In this document: one piece after another, positions 15,666 to 23,768 of the stretch | How positions within the stretch are numbered: the first letter of the stretch is position 1 | Layout: each line of letters opens with the position of its first letter | NCBI GenBank assembly: GCA_026390195.1 | Contig: JAPLGK010000024.1 | Span: forward strand, 1 to 51,768 | Source of the DNA: Caldisericota bacterium | Lineage (GTDB): Bacteria; Caldisericota; Caldisericia; Cryosericales; Cryosericaceae | Length of the DNA: 51,768 nt | Direction: 5' to 3' | Notes under the pieces: generated by a model | Told to the model about the DNA's origin: nothing | Database searches by the model: none | Seen by the model: the letters and a program-made list of their open reading frames with translations, nothing else | Position numbers and translations under genes: made by a program

Positions 15666-16560
15666 CCACCACGAACAGGAGCTGGCCACTGGGCGCAACC
15701 TGCTCATCTCCATTCTGATGAACGTTGTCATCACTGTATCGGAAGTCGTCGGCGGCCTCGTCTCCGGCTCGCTGGCGCTACTTGCCGACGCATTTCACAA
15801 TGCGACGGACACCCTGGCCGGTGTCCTGGCTCTGTGGACGCTGCGCCTGGGGCGGCGCGCCCATGACGAGCAGTACACATTCGGGTATCGGCGTGCCGAG
15901 ATCCTGTCCGCGGGCATCAACGCAGGGGCCATGGTCGTCATCGCGTTCGTCCTGTTCCGCGAGGCATACGTACGGTTCCTGCATCCGGTCCCCATCAAGG
16001 GCGCCATCATGCTGGCCGTTGCCCTGGTCGGGCTGGGGGCCAACCTCGTGTCCGTCCTCCTGCTCCACCGCTCCGCCGGCGAAAGCCTCAACATCCGCGG
16101 CGCCTACCTGCACCTGCTGTCGGACACGCTCTCGTCCGTTGGCGTTGTTGTGGGCGGTGTCGTCGTCACGCTGTGGCGGGCCACGTGGGTGGACTCGCTG
16201 GTCACGGTTCTGGTGGCTGCCTGGGTCCTGAAGGAGGCGTTCTCGGTCGTCCGCGAGGCCGGTGGCATCCTCATGGAGCGGGCCCCGGAGGGGCTGGATC
16301 TAGCGCAGCTGGACGCCGACATCCGGGCGCTGCCGCATGTGAAGGACCTGCATCATGTCCATGCCTGGCAGCTGGGCGATACCGAGACGATGTTCGAGGG
16401 GCACCTAAACGTCGACGACATCTCGGTCCGCGACACCGGGCCAATGCGGGAGCAGATAGAAGGGCTGCTGCATGACAAATACGGTATCACGCACGCCACC
16501 CTGCAGTTTGAGTACGAGTCCTGCAAGGGGGCCGGGCTCATCGTGCACGGCAAGAACTAA
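15658..16560 (+). CDS. Cation diffusion facilitator (zinc-type efflux pump)
   Basis: 300 residues, six membrane helices and a cytoplasmic C-terminal domain. Helix 2 has 'LADAFHNATD' and helix 5 'HLLSDTLSS', giving the H-D/H-D zinc site typical of ZitB/CzcD-like transporters. The C-terminal domain has 'VKDLHHVHAWQLGD'. Exports Zn2+ (possibly Cd2+ or Co2+) in exchange for protons. Start ATG 15658 lies inside the regulator gene with AAGGA before it; longer upstream frames are the regulator read in another frame. Regulated with the ArsR gene. Confidence 0.9.
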   Translation: MSDHHEQELATGRNLLISILMNVVITVSEVVGGLVSGSLALLADAFHNATDTLAGVLALWTLRLGRRAHDEQYTFGYRRAEILSAGINAGAMVVIAFVLFREAYVRFLHPVPIKGAIMLAVALVGLGANLVSVLLLHRSAGESLNIRGAYLHLLSDTLSSVGVVVGGVVVTLWRATWVDSLVTVLVAAWVLKEAFSVVREAGGILMERAPEGLDLAQLDADIRALPHVKDLHHVHAWQLGDTETMFEGHLNVDDISVRDTGPMREQIEGLLHDKYGITHATLQFEYESCKGAGLIVHGKN

Positions 16561-16634
16561 TCGGGAACACTCTGGGCGGCTGTCCGATCAAAGGACGTCA
16601 CTCTTGGAGAATGGCTGAAATCGGGAGGCATGCC

Positions 16635-17618
16635 ATGGTTCGACGAGTATGCATCGCGCGCATTCTTCGGCTTTGTGCGGCGGTTGCCGTCATTACAGGG
16701 TTGTCCATACTGCCGGTCAGGGTCCGGGCGGCGCAGCCACTGGTCGACGGCGTCGTCAAGGTGGGCGAGTACGACCACAGCACCGTGCTGGGAAACGGGC
16801 TGTACACGCTGTCCTGGACTGTTGCGAGTGACACGGCATGGTTCGGCATCCAGGCGACGACGACGGGCTGGGTCGCGCTGGGCATCGACCCCGAGATCGC
16901 GATGAATGGAGCCGACATGGTGTTCGGCTGGGTCAGTGGAGGCAAAGCAACGGTTCTTGACCAGTACTCAACCGGGATGTTCGGGCCACACCCTGACGAC
17001 ACATCATTGGGCGGCACCACGGACATCCTGTTCAGTGGGGGGAGTGAGCAGGCAGGGACGACGACCATCGAGTTCAGCCGCAAGCGGGTCACGGGTGACA
17101 AGTATGACAAGCCGGTGCCGGCGTCCGGGAACCTGAAGATCGTCTGGGCGATCGGCAACGCAGACGGCATATCGCCTCATGCGGCAAAAGGGAGCGCGAC
17201 CATCAACGTCGGGGCTCCTGCGTCCATCGTGCTGACGTTCACGATCGGCTCGATGACAGGGACGCGAAACGGCACACCGGTAACGCTCGACGCGGCTCCC
17301 GTCATCCAGAACGGGAGGACGCTGCTTCCCGTGCGCTACGTCGTAGAGCCGCTGGGGGCGATGGTCACCTGGACCGCAGGCACCCAGACGGTGACCATCC
17401 AGCGCTCAGGCCTGACGCTTGCGCTCGTCGTGGGCAAAGCAACAGCAACTGCGAACGGGGTGAGCGTACGCATCGACCCGGCTGACGCCCACGTGGTGCC
17501 GGTCATTCTCCAGGGGAGGACAATGCTGCCCGCCCGGTTCGTCGCCGAGCAGCTAGGGTGTGCAGTCAGCTATGACCCGACGACAAGGGTTGTGACGGTC
17601 ACCTTCCCGAAGCCCTGA
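16635..17618 (+). CDS. Secreted DOMON protein with copper-amine-oxidase-N stalk domain
   Basis: 327 residues. Signal peptide at 1-32 (cleaved near 'VRVRAA'). Residues about 35-192 are a DOMON domain: 'GWVALGID', 'MNGADMVFGWV' (M90/M95), 'LDQYSTG', 'GGTTDIL' and 'PHAAKGSATINV' (H182). In haem-binding DOMON domains a Met and a His in these places ligate haem b. Residues about 200-327 are a copper-amine-oxidase-N stalk domain ('LLPVRYVVEPLGA', 'MLPARFVAEQLGC'). GGGAGG at 16623-16628 points to ATG 16635; ATG 16611 has a poorer site. It faces the b561-like membrane gene 9 bases away, which suggests an extracellular electron carrier paired with a membrane haem protein. Confidence 0.8.
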   Translation: MVRRVCIARILRLCAAVAVITGLSILPVRVRAAQPLVDGVVKVGEYDHSTVLGNGLYTLSWTVASDTAWFGIQATTTGWVALGIDPEIAMNGADMVFGWVSGGKATVLDQYSTGMFGPHPDDTSLGGTTDILFSGGSEQAGTTTIEFSRKRVTGDKYDKPVPASGNLKIVWAIGNADGISPHAAKGSATINVGAPASIVLTFTIGSMTGTRNGTPVTLDAAPVIQNGRTLLPVRYVVEPLGAMVTWTAGTQTVTIQRSGLTLALVVGKATATANGVSVRIDPADAHVVPVILQGRTMLPARFVAEQLGCAVSYDPTTRVVTVTFPKP

Positions 17619-17627
17619 GCCAAGGTG

Positions 17628-18041
17628 TTACAGGATGCCGGCCTGCCGCAATCCGGCGAAGATGGTAAGCAGGAACAGCAGAACAGCGACGCGGCCCGCC
17701 CACAGGTGGACAGTCCGCAACTGCCTCCTGTTGGCGTGTGCCTTGGTCGTGATGAGCCCTCCTGCTCCTGTGAGGAACCCCAGCAGGATGGTGACTGTAC
17801 CGAAGATGCCGTGGGGGACGCGGAGGTGTGGTCCACCACTGGCTTGGACCATGCCGGCGGCCACGACCAACCCCGCTGCCAGGAGCACAAACGCTGTCAC
17901 GGCGGCAATCTTGTGAATGCGGAAGGACCCCTTGCGGTGGCGTCCGAGTGTGACAGCCCAGGCGGCCATGAGAAGCGATAGGACAGCACTGCCCATAAGG
18001 ATTGCGTGAACCGGCCAGACTCGTGCATAATCGGCGAACAT
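17628..18041 (-). CDS. Cytochrome b561-like four-helix membrane protein
   Basis: 137 residues, four predicted membrane helices with histidines at or near their ends: H12, H43, H77 and H112, as in cytochrome b561/ferric-reductase-like proteins that carry two haems b across the membrane. 'SGGPHLRVPHGIFG' and 'LRTVHLWAGR' are the clearest stretches. The start at 18041 has GGGGAGG just upstream; the longer frame to 18251 has none. In eukaryotes and some bacteria DOMON and b561 are fused (CYBDOM proteins). Here they are separate, convergent genes with 9 bases between stops. Haem binding is inferred. Confidence 0.65.
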   Translation of the reverse strand: MFADYARVWPVHAILMGSAVLSLLMAAWAVTLGRHRKGSFRIHKIAAVTAFVLLAAGLVVAAGMVQASGGPHLRVPHGIFGTVTILLGFLTGAGGLITTKAHANRRQLRTVHLWAGRVAVLLFLLTIFAGLRQAGIL

Positions 18042-18249
18042 CGTGACACCTCCCCGTATCATGGGACAGAGCTGGTTTCTGCAACGGCCGCGGCGAGGGC
18101 AAGCCTCATTGTCCTGGTGCCGGCGTCTCTGAACACCATTGTAAGGCCCGGACACGATTTGCAACAGGTGCGTGCCGGTTGATGCGTTTTTCTTCATGAT
18201 GCAGGACGGGCGCGGTATATGATTGCTGCGCTTGAAAGGAGATGATTCC

Positions 18250-19050
18250 ATGGAGTATCAGGGAACCGTCATACGTCCGGAGGACAGTGTCCGGGCATTC
18301 TTCAACCGGGTCTATGGCTGGATGGCCGGAGGACTCGCTCTGACCGCAGCTATTGCCTGGTTCGTCGGAAGCAACCAAGCGATCCAGCAGGTCATCTTTG
18401 GCAACTCGCTTGTGTTCATACTCCTCATTGTTGCTGAGTTCGGTCTGGTCATCGGGCTGTCGCGCGCCATCGCCAGGATGTCTCCGCAAACGGCGGGGCT
18501 CCTGTTCCTCACGTATGCCGCAGTGAACGGGCTCACCCTGTCTTCCATTTTCATCGTGTATGCGAAGGGAGATATCACGATGGCGTTTGTCGCCTCGGCA
18601 GGCATGTTCCTGGCCATGTCGCTGGTTGGGTCGGCGACGCGCATGGACCTGTCGAGGGTCGGCAACATTGCCCTGTTCGGGCTGTTCGGCATCATCGGCA
18701 TGTCCATCATCAACATCTTCACCAAGAGCTCCGGTCTGGACTTCCTGATCAGCATCGTCGGCATCGTCGTCTTCCTGGGGCTGACCGCCTGGGATACCCA
18801 GAAGCTGCGCAGGATGGCGCTCAGTCTGGATCCCGCGGGTGACAACCCCATCACGATGGCTGGAGAAGACCGCCCCTCCGAATACACCCCTCGGATAGAG
18901 CAACATCCTCAGGGGGATTGGAGTAAAGTCCTTGGGGGCAACCCGCAGGCCCAGAAAGTGGCAGTCATCGGCGCTCTGAGCCTATATCTGGACTTGGTCA
19001 ACCTGTTCCTGTTCGTCCTCAGGTTCTTTGGTGGCCGAAGGCGCGACTGA
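18250..19050 (+). CDS. Bax inhibitor-1 (YccA/TMBIM) family membrane protein
   Basis: 266 residues, seven hydrophobic helices. 'FFNRVYGWMAGGLALTAAIAW' at the N-terminus, 'AAVNGLTLSSIF' mid-protein and 'GLTAWDTQKLRRMA' near the end are typical BI-1 motifs; family members form calcium-leak or proton-sensitive channels. Unusual is a hydrophilic insert of about 40 residues (from 'LDPAGDNPITMAGED' to 'GNPQAQK') between helices 6 and 7, where most bacterial homologues have a few residues. AAAGGAG precedes the ATG. A hairpin terminator follows. Confidence 0.85.
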   Translation: MEYQGTVIRPEDSVRAFFNRVYGWMAGGLALTAAIAWFVGSNQAIQQVIFGNSLVFILLIVAEFGLVIGLSRAIARMSPQTAGLLFLTYAAVNGLTLSSIFIVYAKGDITMAFVASAGMFLAMSLVGSATRMDLSRVGNIALFGLFGIIGMSIINIFTKSSGLDFLISIVGIVVFLGLTAWDTQKLRRMALSLDPAGDNPITMAGEDRPSEYTPRIEQHPQGDWSKVLGGNPQAQKVAVIGALSLYLDLVNLFLFVLRFFGGRRRD

Positions 19051-19072
19051 CTCACGCCGATGTTGTGAATGC

Positions 19073-19103
19073 GGCTGGACCACTCATCTGGAGTGGTTCA
19101 GCC
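19073..19103 (+). terminator. Terminator after the BI-1 gene
   Basis: A 13-bp stem (19073-19085 with 19091-19103, one G-U pair), five-base loop ATCTG, followed by ATTTGTT. Confidence 0.7.
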
Positions 19104-19124
19104 ATTTGTTCCTCAACGGAATCG

Positions 19125-19152
19125 TTGCAGCTGCTTCAGCGGGTGGTATAAT
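19125..19152 (+). promoter_or_regulatory. Promoter of the G5/3D gene, leaderless geometry
   Basis: TTGCAG at 19125-19130, 16 bases, perfect TATAAT at 19147-19152. The ATG at 19162 is 10 bases after the -10, so transcription should begin at or 1-3 bases before the start codon. There is no room for a Shine-Dalgarno. Confidence 0.75.
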
Positions 19153-19161
19153 CGCCCCACT

Positions 19162-20205
19162 ATGGACACAACACGACTTGTGAGGGTGTTCCACAGGAGA
19201 AAGGCCGTCCTCTTTGCTGTCCTGGGTGTCCTTCTTGGTGGGCTCTTCCTCTGGAGTGCAGGCGTTCACGCGTATGTTGTCAACGATGCAGGCAACAAGA
19301 CGCGGATCGTCGCGTTCCACAGCATGTCAGTGAGCACCGTCCTGGCGAAGGCGAACACTCGTGCCTTGCGCCCGGAAGATGTGGTATCACCGGATGTCGC
19401 CGTGGTCATCTCTCATGGGGAAATCGCTATCGTGCGCGCCAAGCCGGTCACGCTCACTATCGATCATACCAGTGAAACCATCTACTCGACCGTGGAGACG
19501 GTCGGAGAGCTTCTGGCGGACAACGGCATCAAGCTGAGCACTGAAGACAAGATCAACCCTGATCCAACGGATCCGGTGCCGTACAACGATGACGTCGTCA
19601 TCATGCGCACGACCTATGCCTACACCAGCAAGACCGAGACGATAGCCTATAAGCGCGTCTACGAGAAGAATCCGTACATGGAAGTCGGACGCAGTTACAT
19701 CAGTGTCATGGGCCAGAACGGTCTCCTCCAGAAGACCGTCAAGGTGACCAAGGTCGCCCAGCAGGCAGTCAGTTCAACTGTCGTCAAGACACAGACCATA
19801 AAGCCCGTTGTTCACGAGGTCTATGAGGTCGGTGCCGCTCGCCTGGACATCAAGCCAACGCGCACGTACACGATGTCTGCCACCGCCTATTCGAACAGAC
19901 GCTCCACGATTCTCGACGGCAAGGACCACCTGTATGGCTACTCAGGCTTGTGGCTTCACTACGGGACCTGTGCAGTCGACCGGCGCCTCATTCCCATGGG
20001 AACAGTCCTGTATATCGAAGGATATGGCTACGCGGTCGCAGCGGATACGGGTACCAGCATCAATGGGAACTGCATCGATCTGTTCTTCAACTCGTTTGGC
20101 GACGCGTGCAGGTGGGGTCGCCGATCGGTCAGAGTCTACGTCCTGCCTATCACGCGGAATCAGCTCTACAGCAAGCTTGGCGTCGATCCCTCCAACCCAA
20201 GGTAG
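19162..20205 (+). CDS. YabE/Rpf-like wall protein: DUF348, G5 and 3D domains
   Basis: 347 residues. A membrane anchor or signal sequence at about 14-37, then two DUF348 units (about 42-85 and 97-140; 'VETVGELLADNGIKLSTEDKI' is the clearer one), a G5 domain (about 150-225) and a C-terminal 3D domain: 'TMSATAYS', 'CAVDRRLIPMGTVLYIEGYG', 'AADTGTSINGNCIDLFF'. The three aspartates that name the 3D fold are present. Family members cleave peptidoglycan glycan strands, as in MltA-like and resuscitation-promoting enzymes. Transcribed alone from a consensus promoter, apparently without a leader; a 24-bp palindrome follows the stop. Confidence 0.85.
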   Translation: MDTTRLVRVFHRRKAVLFAVLGVLLGGLFLWSAGVHAYVVNDAGNKTRIVAFHSMSVSTVLAKANTRALRPEDVVSPDVAVVISHGEIAIVRAKPVTLTIDHTSETIYSTVETVGELLADNGIKLSTEDKINPDPTDPVPYNDDVVIMRTTYAYTSKTETIAYKRVYEKNPYMEVGRSYISVMGQNGLLQKTVKVTKVAQQAVSSTVVKTQTIKPVVHEVYEVGAARLDIKPTRTYTMSATAYSNRRSTILDGKDHLYGYSGLWLHYGTCAVDRRLIPMGTVLYIEGYGYAVAADTGTSINGNCIDLFFNSFGDACRWGRRSVRVYVLPITRNQLYSKLGVDPSNPR

Positions 20206-20216
20206 CAGATGCGCAT

Positions 20217-20240
20217 ACCCCCGGCATCGATGCCGGGGGT
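20217..20240 (+). terminator. Perfect 24-bp palindrome after the 3D gene
   Basis: ACCCCCGGCATC followed directly by its exact reverse complement. The T-tract after it is weak (TTCGGT), so it may serve as terminator or cruciform. Confidence 0.6.
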
Positions 20241-20378
20241 TCGGTCGTCCTCGGTTGCCCTGTCGGAGCAGAGGTATCCAGAGGAAATGTCAACTGCACT
20301 CCGGCCACGCAACCACCCGCAGGGCGCTCTGGTGCCGGATTCCTGGTGGCGAGGGAACCAACAGGCTCGAACAGCCGG

Positions 20379-21335
20379 TCAGGTGGAGCACGTGAAGTCG
20401 TAGATCTGCCGGCTGTCGACTCCGCGCTTGCTCAGTGCTGACAGCAGCAGCTCCGCGCGTTCCAGGTGCACTTCGATGACGTTGAGGTCGAACGGCAGTT
20501 GCCCAAGCTTCCCTCGCGTCAGGTGCCGTGCGTCGAGGACTCTGTCAGCAGCCACGTCCCGCGGGTCCACCAGACGGGCGGTTCCCGTAAGCTGGAGCCC
20601 CCCGACATCTGCCATCGTGTGATACGGGTCGAAGACGCAGACCGACACATGCGGGTTCGAGAGCAGATTAGCGAACTTGACGCCGCCCTCGCTGAGGAAG
20701 TATAGGCAACCCTGGGTATAGATGTATTCGATAGGGGTTGCGCGGATACCCGCGTCGCCAGCGGTGGCAAGGGCGCACGTATCGTGCGAGCAGAGGAAGC
20801 GCTCGATCTCGGAGCGCAGCTGTCCGTCGTCCAGGTGGCAACCCAGGGAGTCTCGGATGTCCCTCAGCTTGAGGCCCCACGCTGCCACGGCAGACCAGTC
20901 CAGCGTGTCGGCGTTGTTCACCGAGGAACCGGTAGCACAGGCAAAGGCTTCCATTGTTGCGCGGTCGGCGGTGTCCAGGGAGGCCACATCCAAACGACCC
21001 CCCAGCGATGTTCCAGAGACGAGCGACGGACCGATCAGGCGGGACAGCGAGGTGCGGTAGCGCCCCTTGTCATCCGGTGCCAGGCTGGAAGTGAACAGCG
21101 CGACCTTACGCTGGGCGAGCCAGTCCCGGTTCTCCTCCACGAAGCGCGTGGCACGGGGATCAGGGACTTCTCCAAAAATGGGGGTTCCGATGACGACGAA
21201 TTCGCAGGCGCATGCCGCCGGAGCGAATCCCTCGACGGGCGATGCGCGTGCCGGTCCTAGGATTCGGGCAAGTGCCCGGGCGATGTCCCGGGTGGTACCA
21301 TAGTGTGAGACGTAGAGGACACAGGTGTGGATCAT
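20379..21335 (-). CDS. Flavodoxin domain fused to a PNPOx-like flavin-binding domain
   Basis: 318 residues. Residues 1-150 are a HemG-like flavodoxin fold ('VLYVSHYGTTRDIARALA', 'VVIGTPIFGE', 'VALFTSSLAPD'). Residues about 180-318 are a split-barrel pyridoxamine-5'-phosphate-oxidase-like domain ('CALATAGDAGIRATPIEYIY', 'GGVKFANLLSNPHVSVCVFDP', 'LQLTGTARLVD'). Both domains would bind FMN, so the protein may pass electrons between two flavins. The two domains are usually on separate proteins. Starts 7 bases after the lysA stop and is probably cotranscribed. No known role in lysine synthesis; substrate unknown. Confidence 0.75.
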   Translation of the reverse strand: MIHTCVLYVSHYGTTRDIARALARILGPARASPVEGFAPAACACEFVVIGTPIFGEVPDPRATRFVEENRDWLAQRKVALFTSSLAPDDKGRYRTSLSRLIGPSLVSGTSLGGRLDVASLDTADRATMEAFACATGSSVNNADTLDWSAVAAWGLKLRDIRDSLGCHLDDGQLRSEIERFLCSHDTCALATAGDAGIRATPIEYIYTQGCLYFLSEGGVKFANLLSNPHVSVCVFDPYHTMADVGGLQLTGTARLVDPRDVAADRVLDARHLTRGKLGQLPFDLNVIEVHLERAELLLSALSKRGVDSRQIYDFTCST

Positions 21336-21342
21336 GGCATGT

Positions 21343-22530
21343 TCAGAGACCGCGTTCGCGGATGAGGGCTGGCTTTCCGTCTTCGATGAGGACTTCTGAT
21401 AGGAGTGGGCGGCCGTTGTAGGTTGAACTCATGGACCACCCATACGCGCCCGTGTCGCGGATAGCAAGAAGATCTCCCTGCTCAGGAAGCGGCATGGGGA
21501 TGTCCTGGGCGAAGCAGTCTGCGGACTCGCAGACGGGGCCGACGATATCGCACGGGGTTGGCTCCGCATCCCTCCGGGTCACCGGGAGGATCGCATGATG
21601 CGCCTGGTACAGCGCTGGACGAATGAGGTCGTTCATGCCAGCGTCCACGACCACAAACGTCCTGGCATAGCGTTTGCGGTACAGGACACGTGTCACCAGC
21701 GTGCCTGCGTGTCCCACAATGTACCTGCCTGGTTCAAACCACAGCTTCATGCCTCGGGGAACATCGCGGTGCAGGAGAACCTGCAGGTCCTCCACGGCGA
21801 AGTCGGCACCTTCCTCATAGTTGATGCCGAATCCTCCTCCCATGTCCAGACCGCTCACAGGGATGCCGTCGCCCATCAGGGAGTCACGCAGCTCCAACAG
21901 GCGCGCCAGAGCCTTGCGATAGGGCTCGAGGCTTGTGATCTGGCTGCCGATATGGCAGGAAATGGTGTCGGGCACCAGCCCAGCGTCCAAAGCCAGTCTG
22001 AACGCGTCAGGGGCAGCGTCGATTGGGATGCCGAACTTGTCCTGCTCTGTCCCGGTGGTGATGTACTGATGGGTGTGTGCATCGACGCCGGGGTTGATGC
22101 GGACGCCGACATGGGCGCCCGTTCGCAGGTGGGCAATCGCAGCCAGCTCCTCCTCGCTTTCGGCGTTGATGAAGATGCCACGGTCCAGCGCAAATGACAG
22201 TTCTTCGTGTGTTTTTCCAACACCGGAGAAGACGATGCGGTCCGCAGGACAGCCGGCACCCAAGGCATCCTGGATTTCTCCCCGGCTCACCGTGTCGGCC
22301 CCGATGCCCATGCTGAAGACAAGTGCGAGGAGCACAGGGTTCGCGTTGGCCTTGACGGCGTAGCGGAGTGATCCGATCGTGCCCAGACTCTGCATCAGAC
22401 GGGCGGCCTGCCTGCGGATCGAGGAGGCCGAGTAGACGTAGACGGGAGTGCCGTATTCCCTCGCGATGCTGGCGAGAGGCAAACGGTCAAGCATGAGATC
22501 CGAGCCCTGGTACATGAGGTCGTTGTTCAT
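21343..22530 (-). CDS. lysA: Diaminopimelate decarboxylase
   Basis: 395 residues, usual length. PLP-binding lysine in 'YAVKANAN', 'HIGSQI', the glycine loop 'DMGGGFGI', 'EPGRYIVGHAG', the active-site 'GPVCESADCFA' and 'YGWSMSSTYNGRPLLSEVL'. Removes CO2 from meso-diaminopimelate to give L-lysine, the last step of the DAP pathway. The ATG at 22530 has AAAGGA seven bases upstream; the frame extends further (to 22740) but that part has no family match. First gene of a two-gene unit with the flavodoxin-PNPOx fusion. Confidence 0.93.
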   Translation of the reverse strand: MNNDLMYQGSDLMLDRLPLASIAREYGTPVYVYSASSIRRQAARLMQSLGTIGSLRYAVKANANPVLLALVFSMGIGADTVSRGEIQDALGAGCPADRIVFSGVGKTHEELSFALDRGIFINAESEEELAAIAHLRTGAHVGVRINPGVDAHTHQYITTGTEQDKFGIPIDAAPDAFRLALDAGLVPDTISCHIGSQITSLEPYRKALARLLELRDSLMGDGIPVSGLDMGGGFGINYEEGADFAVEDLQVLLHRDVPRGMKLWFEPGRYIVGHAGTLVTRVLYRKRYARTFVVVDAGMNDLIRPALYQAHHAILPVTRRDAEPTPCDIVGPVCESADCFAQDIPMPLPEQGDLLAIRDTGAYGWSMSSTYNGRPLLSEVLIEDGKPALIRERGL

Positions 22531-22812
22531 CTTGGTCCTTTCTGGCATGATACCGTGCATCTGCCGTTGGACGAGACGATGGTTGGCGCGTCCAGGTTGC
22601 ACCCATGCCAGTCTTCTCATCATGTGCTCGTGGCCCGTCCTGTCAAGTGAGCGTCCCATCGGGCGTCGCAGTCGTCCTTGAAGCCCGTCGCCCACCCCGC
22701 AGGCTGAGGCCACCGCGGAGCGGGAGCCGTTGAACTTCACCCGGATTCGCCAAATGACGTCCAGCAGGAGAGGCAGTCAGTTCACACGCTCTCAAGGAAT
22801 CCATGTGCGCTC
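22531..22812. other. Divergent intergenic region of lysA
   Basis: Holds a likely lysA promoter on the minus strand: TTGACA (22646-22641), 16 bases, CATGAT (22624-22619). I see no lysine riboswitch features and no other gene. On the plus strand it leads into the promoter at 22813-22840. Confidence 0.45.
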
Positions 22813-22840
22813 TTGCAGTCAGAAAGGTGTTCCCTATACT
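22813..22840 (+). promoter_or_regulatory. Promoter of the zinc-ribbon membrane protein gene
   Basis: TTGCAG at 22813-22818, 16 bases, TATACT at 22835-22840; leader about 73 bases. Confidence 0.65.
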
Positions 22841-22919
22841 GACGTCAATACGGGTTACTTGAGACGAGTCTAGGCGCAGCGGTCAGAGTTGTTACACGTT
22901 CTTCCAAGGGGGTGCAAGG

Positions 22920-23618
22920 ATGGAGACTGCGAAGTTCTGTACTCAGTGTGGTGAGGCATTGCCACCGGAGGCGAAGCACTGTCCACATTGCGGGGCGGAA
23001 GTCATGGTCGTGCAGGCGCCAGGGTCTGGTGAGGTCGAGCAGCCGATTTCTTCTTCTCCCGTTCCACCTGTTCATCAGCAAGGGTCGTCGGGAGGACCGC
23101 ATGGGGCGCCTGCCTCGGCGCAGCCTGTTCCATCGGGTGGAATCGGTACGGTCCCGCCGCAAGAGCCATATGGTGGTCCACCTCCACCTGCCAGGGTCTA
23201 TCGGGCTGGATCACCACAGGGGATGATGGCACCAGGGCGGCTTCCTTCTCGGAAGCGGCTTGGTGGTGGAACACTGACGCTGATGGCCGGAGTCATCATG
23301 CTGGCCATGCATGCATTGGTGTGGAAAGGTCAGCTGACCTGGGCGAATGCGGGTTTTGATTGTTCCGTCATCGTGGCCGGACTTCTCATGCTGTTTGCGA
23401 GAGGGGGACGTCGTGTCGCGCTTGCCTTTGTGGTGAGCCTGGCTGTATCGGCCCTGAATCTAGCCTTTCTCTGGGCAGTTCTTAAGACGGTGGTTGCTGC
23501 GGGGTCTGCTGGACTCGCAATACTCTTCTCGTCAGGAATATGGGTGTCGGTGACGGCGCTGGCCGTGGTCCTGATCGGGTTCCTCGCTGGACTGTTGAGT
23601 CTGTTCCGTCGTTCCTGA
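22920..23618 (+). CDS. Zinc-ribbon protein with proline-rich linker and four membrane helices
   Basis: 232 residues. N-terminal zinc ribbon 'KFCTQCGEALPPEAKHCPHCG' in two CxxC knuckles, then a linker of about 75 residues rich in Pro, Gly, Ser and Gln, then four membrane helices from about 118 to the end. Such zinc-ribbon/membrane proteins are common in bacteria and unassigned in function; the ribbon would be cytoplasmic. An AAGGGGGTG before the ATG supports the start. A second zinc-ribbon membrane protein is at 34243. Confidence 0.7.
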   Translation: METAKFCTQCGEALPPEAKHCPHCGAEVMVVQAPGSGEVEQPISSSPVPPVHQQGSSGGPHGAPASAQPVPSGGIGTVPPQEPYGGPPPPARVYRAGSPQGMMAPGRLPSRKRLGGGTLTLMAGVIMLAMHALVWKGQLTWANAGFDCSVIVAGLLMLFARGGRRVALAFVVSLAVSALNLAFLWAVLKTVVAAGSAGLAILFSSGIWVSVTALAVVLIGFLAGLLSLFRRS

Positions 23619-23678
23619 CAGGAGATAGCAGCCACGGCGTCGGAAGAATGGTAGCGTCTGACACGTAAGGACCGCTTC

Positions 23679-23709
23679 GACGGGGCTGGGGGCGCTACCC
23701 ATCCCCGTC
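23679..23709 (+). terminator. Weak hairpin after the zinc-ribbon gene
   Basis: GACGGGG (23679-23685) pairs with CCCCGTC (23703-23709), followed by TATTGT. Loop of 17 bases with further pairing. Confidence 0.35.
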
Positions 23710-23725
23710 TATTGTCACTCCAGGA

Positions 23726-23753
23726 TTGGCAGCGCATCGAAGCCTGCTACACT
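23726..23753 (+). promoter_or_regulatory. Promoter of the 23769 gene
   Basis: TTGGCA at 23726-23731, 16 bases, TACACT at 23748-23753. The ATG is 16 bases after the -10, with GGGGAA between. Confidence 0.5.
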
Positions 23754-23768
23754 GAAGATGGGGAATAG

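Noticed and set aside
19111..19161. Upstream start (19069) for the 3D-domain protein
   Set aside because: It would run through a terminator hairpin and the promoter; the ATG at 19162 fits the promoter.
22531..22740. N-terminal extension of LysA
   Set aside because: The frame is open but lacks a start signal, and LysA homology begins after the ATG at 22530 that has a good ribosome binding site.
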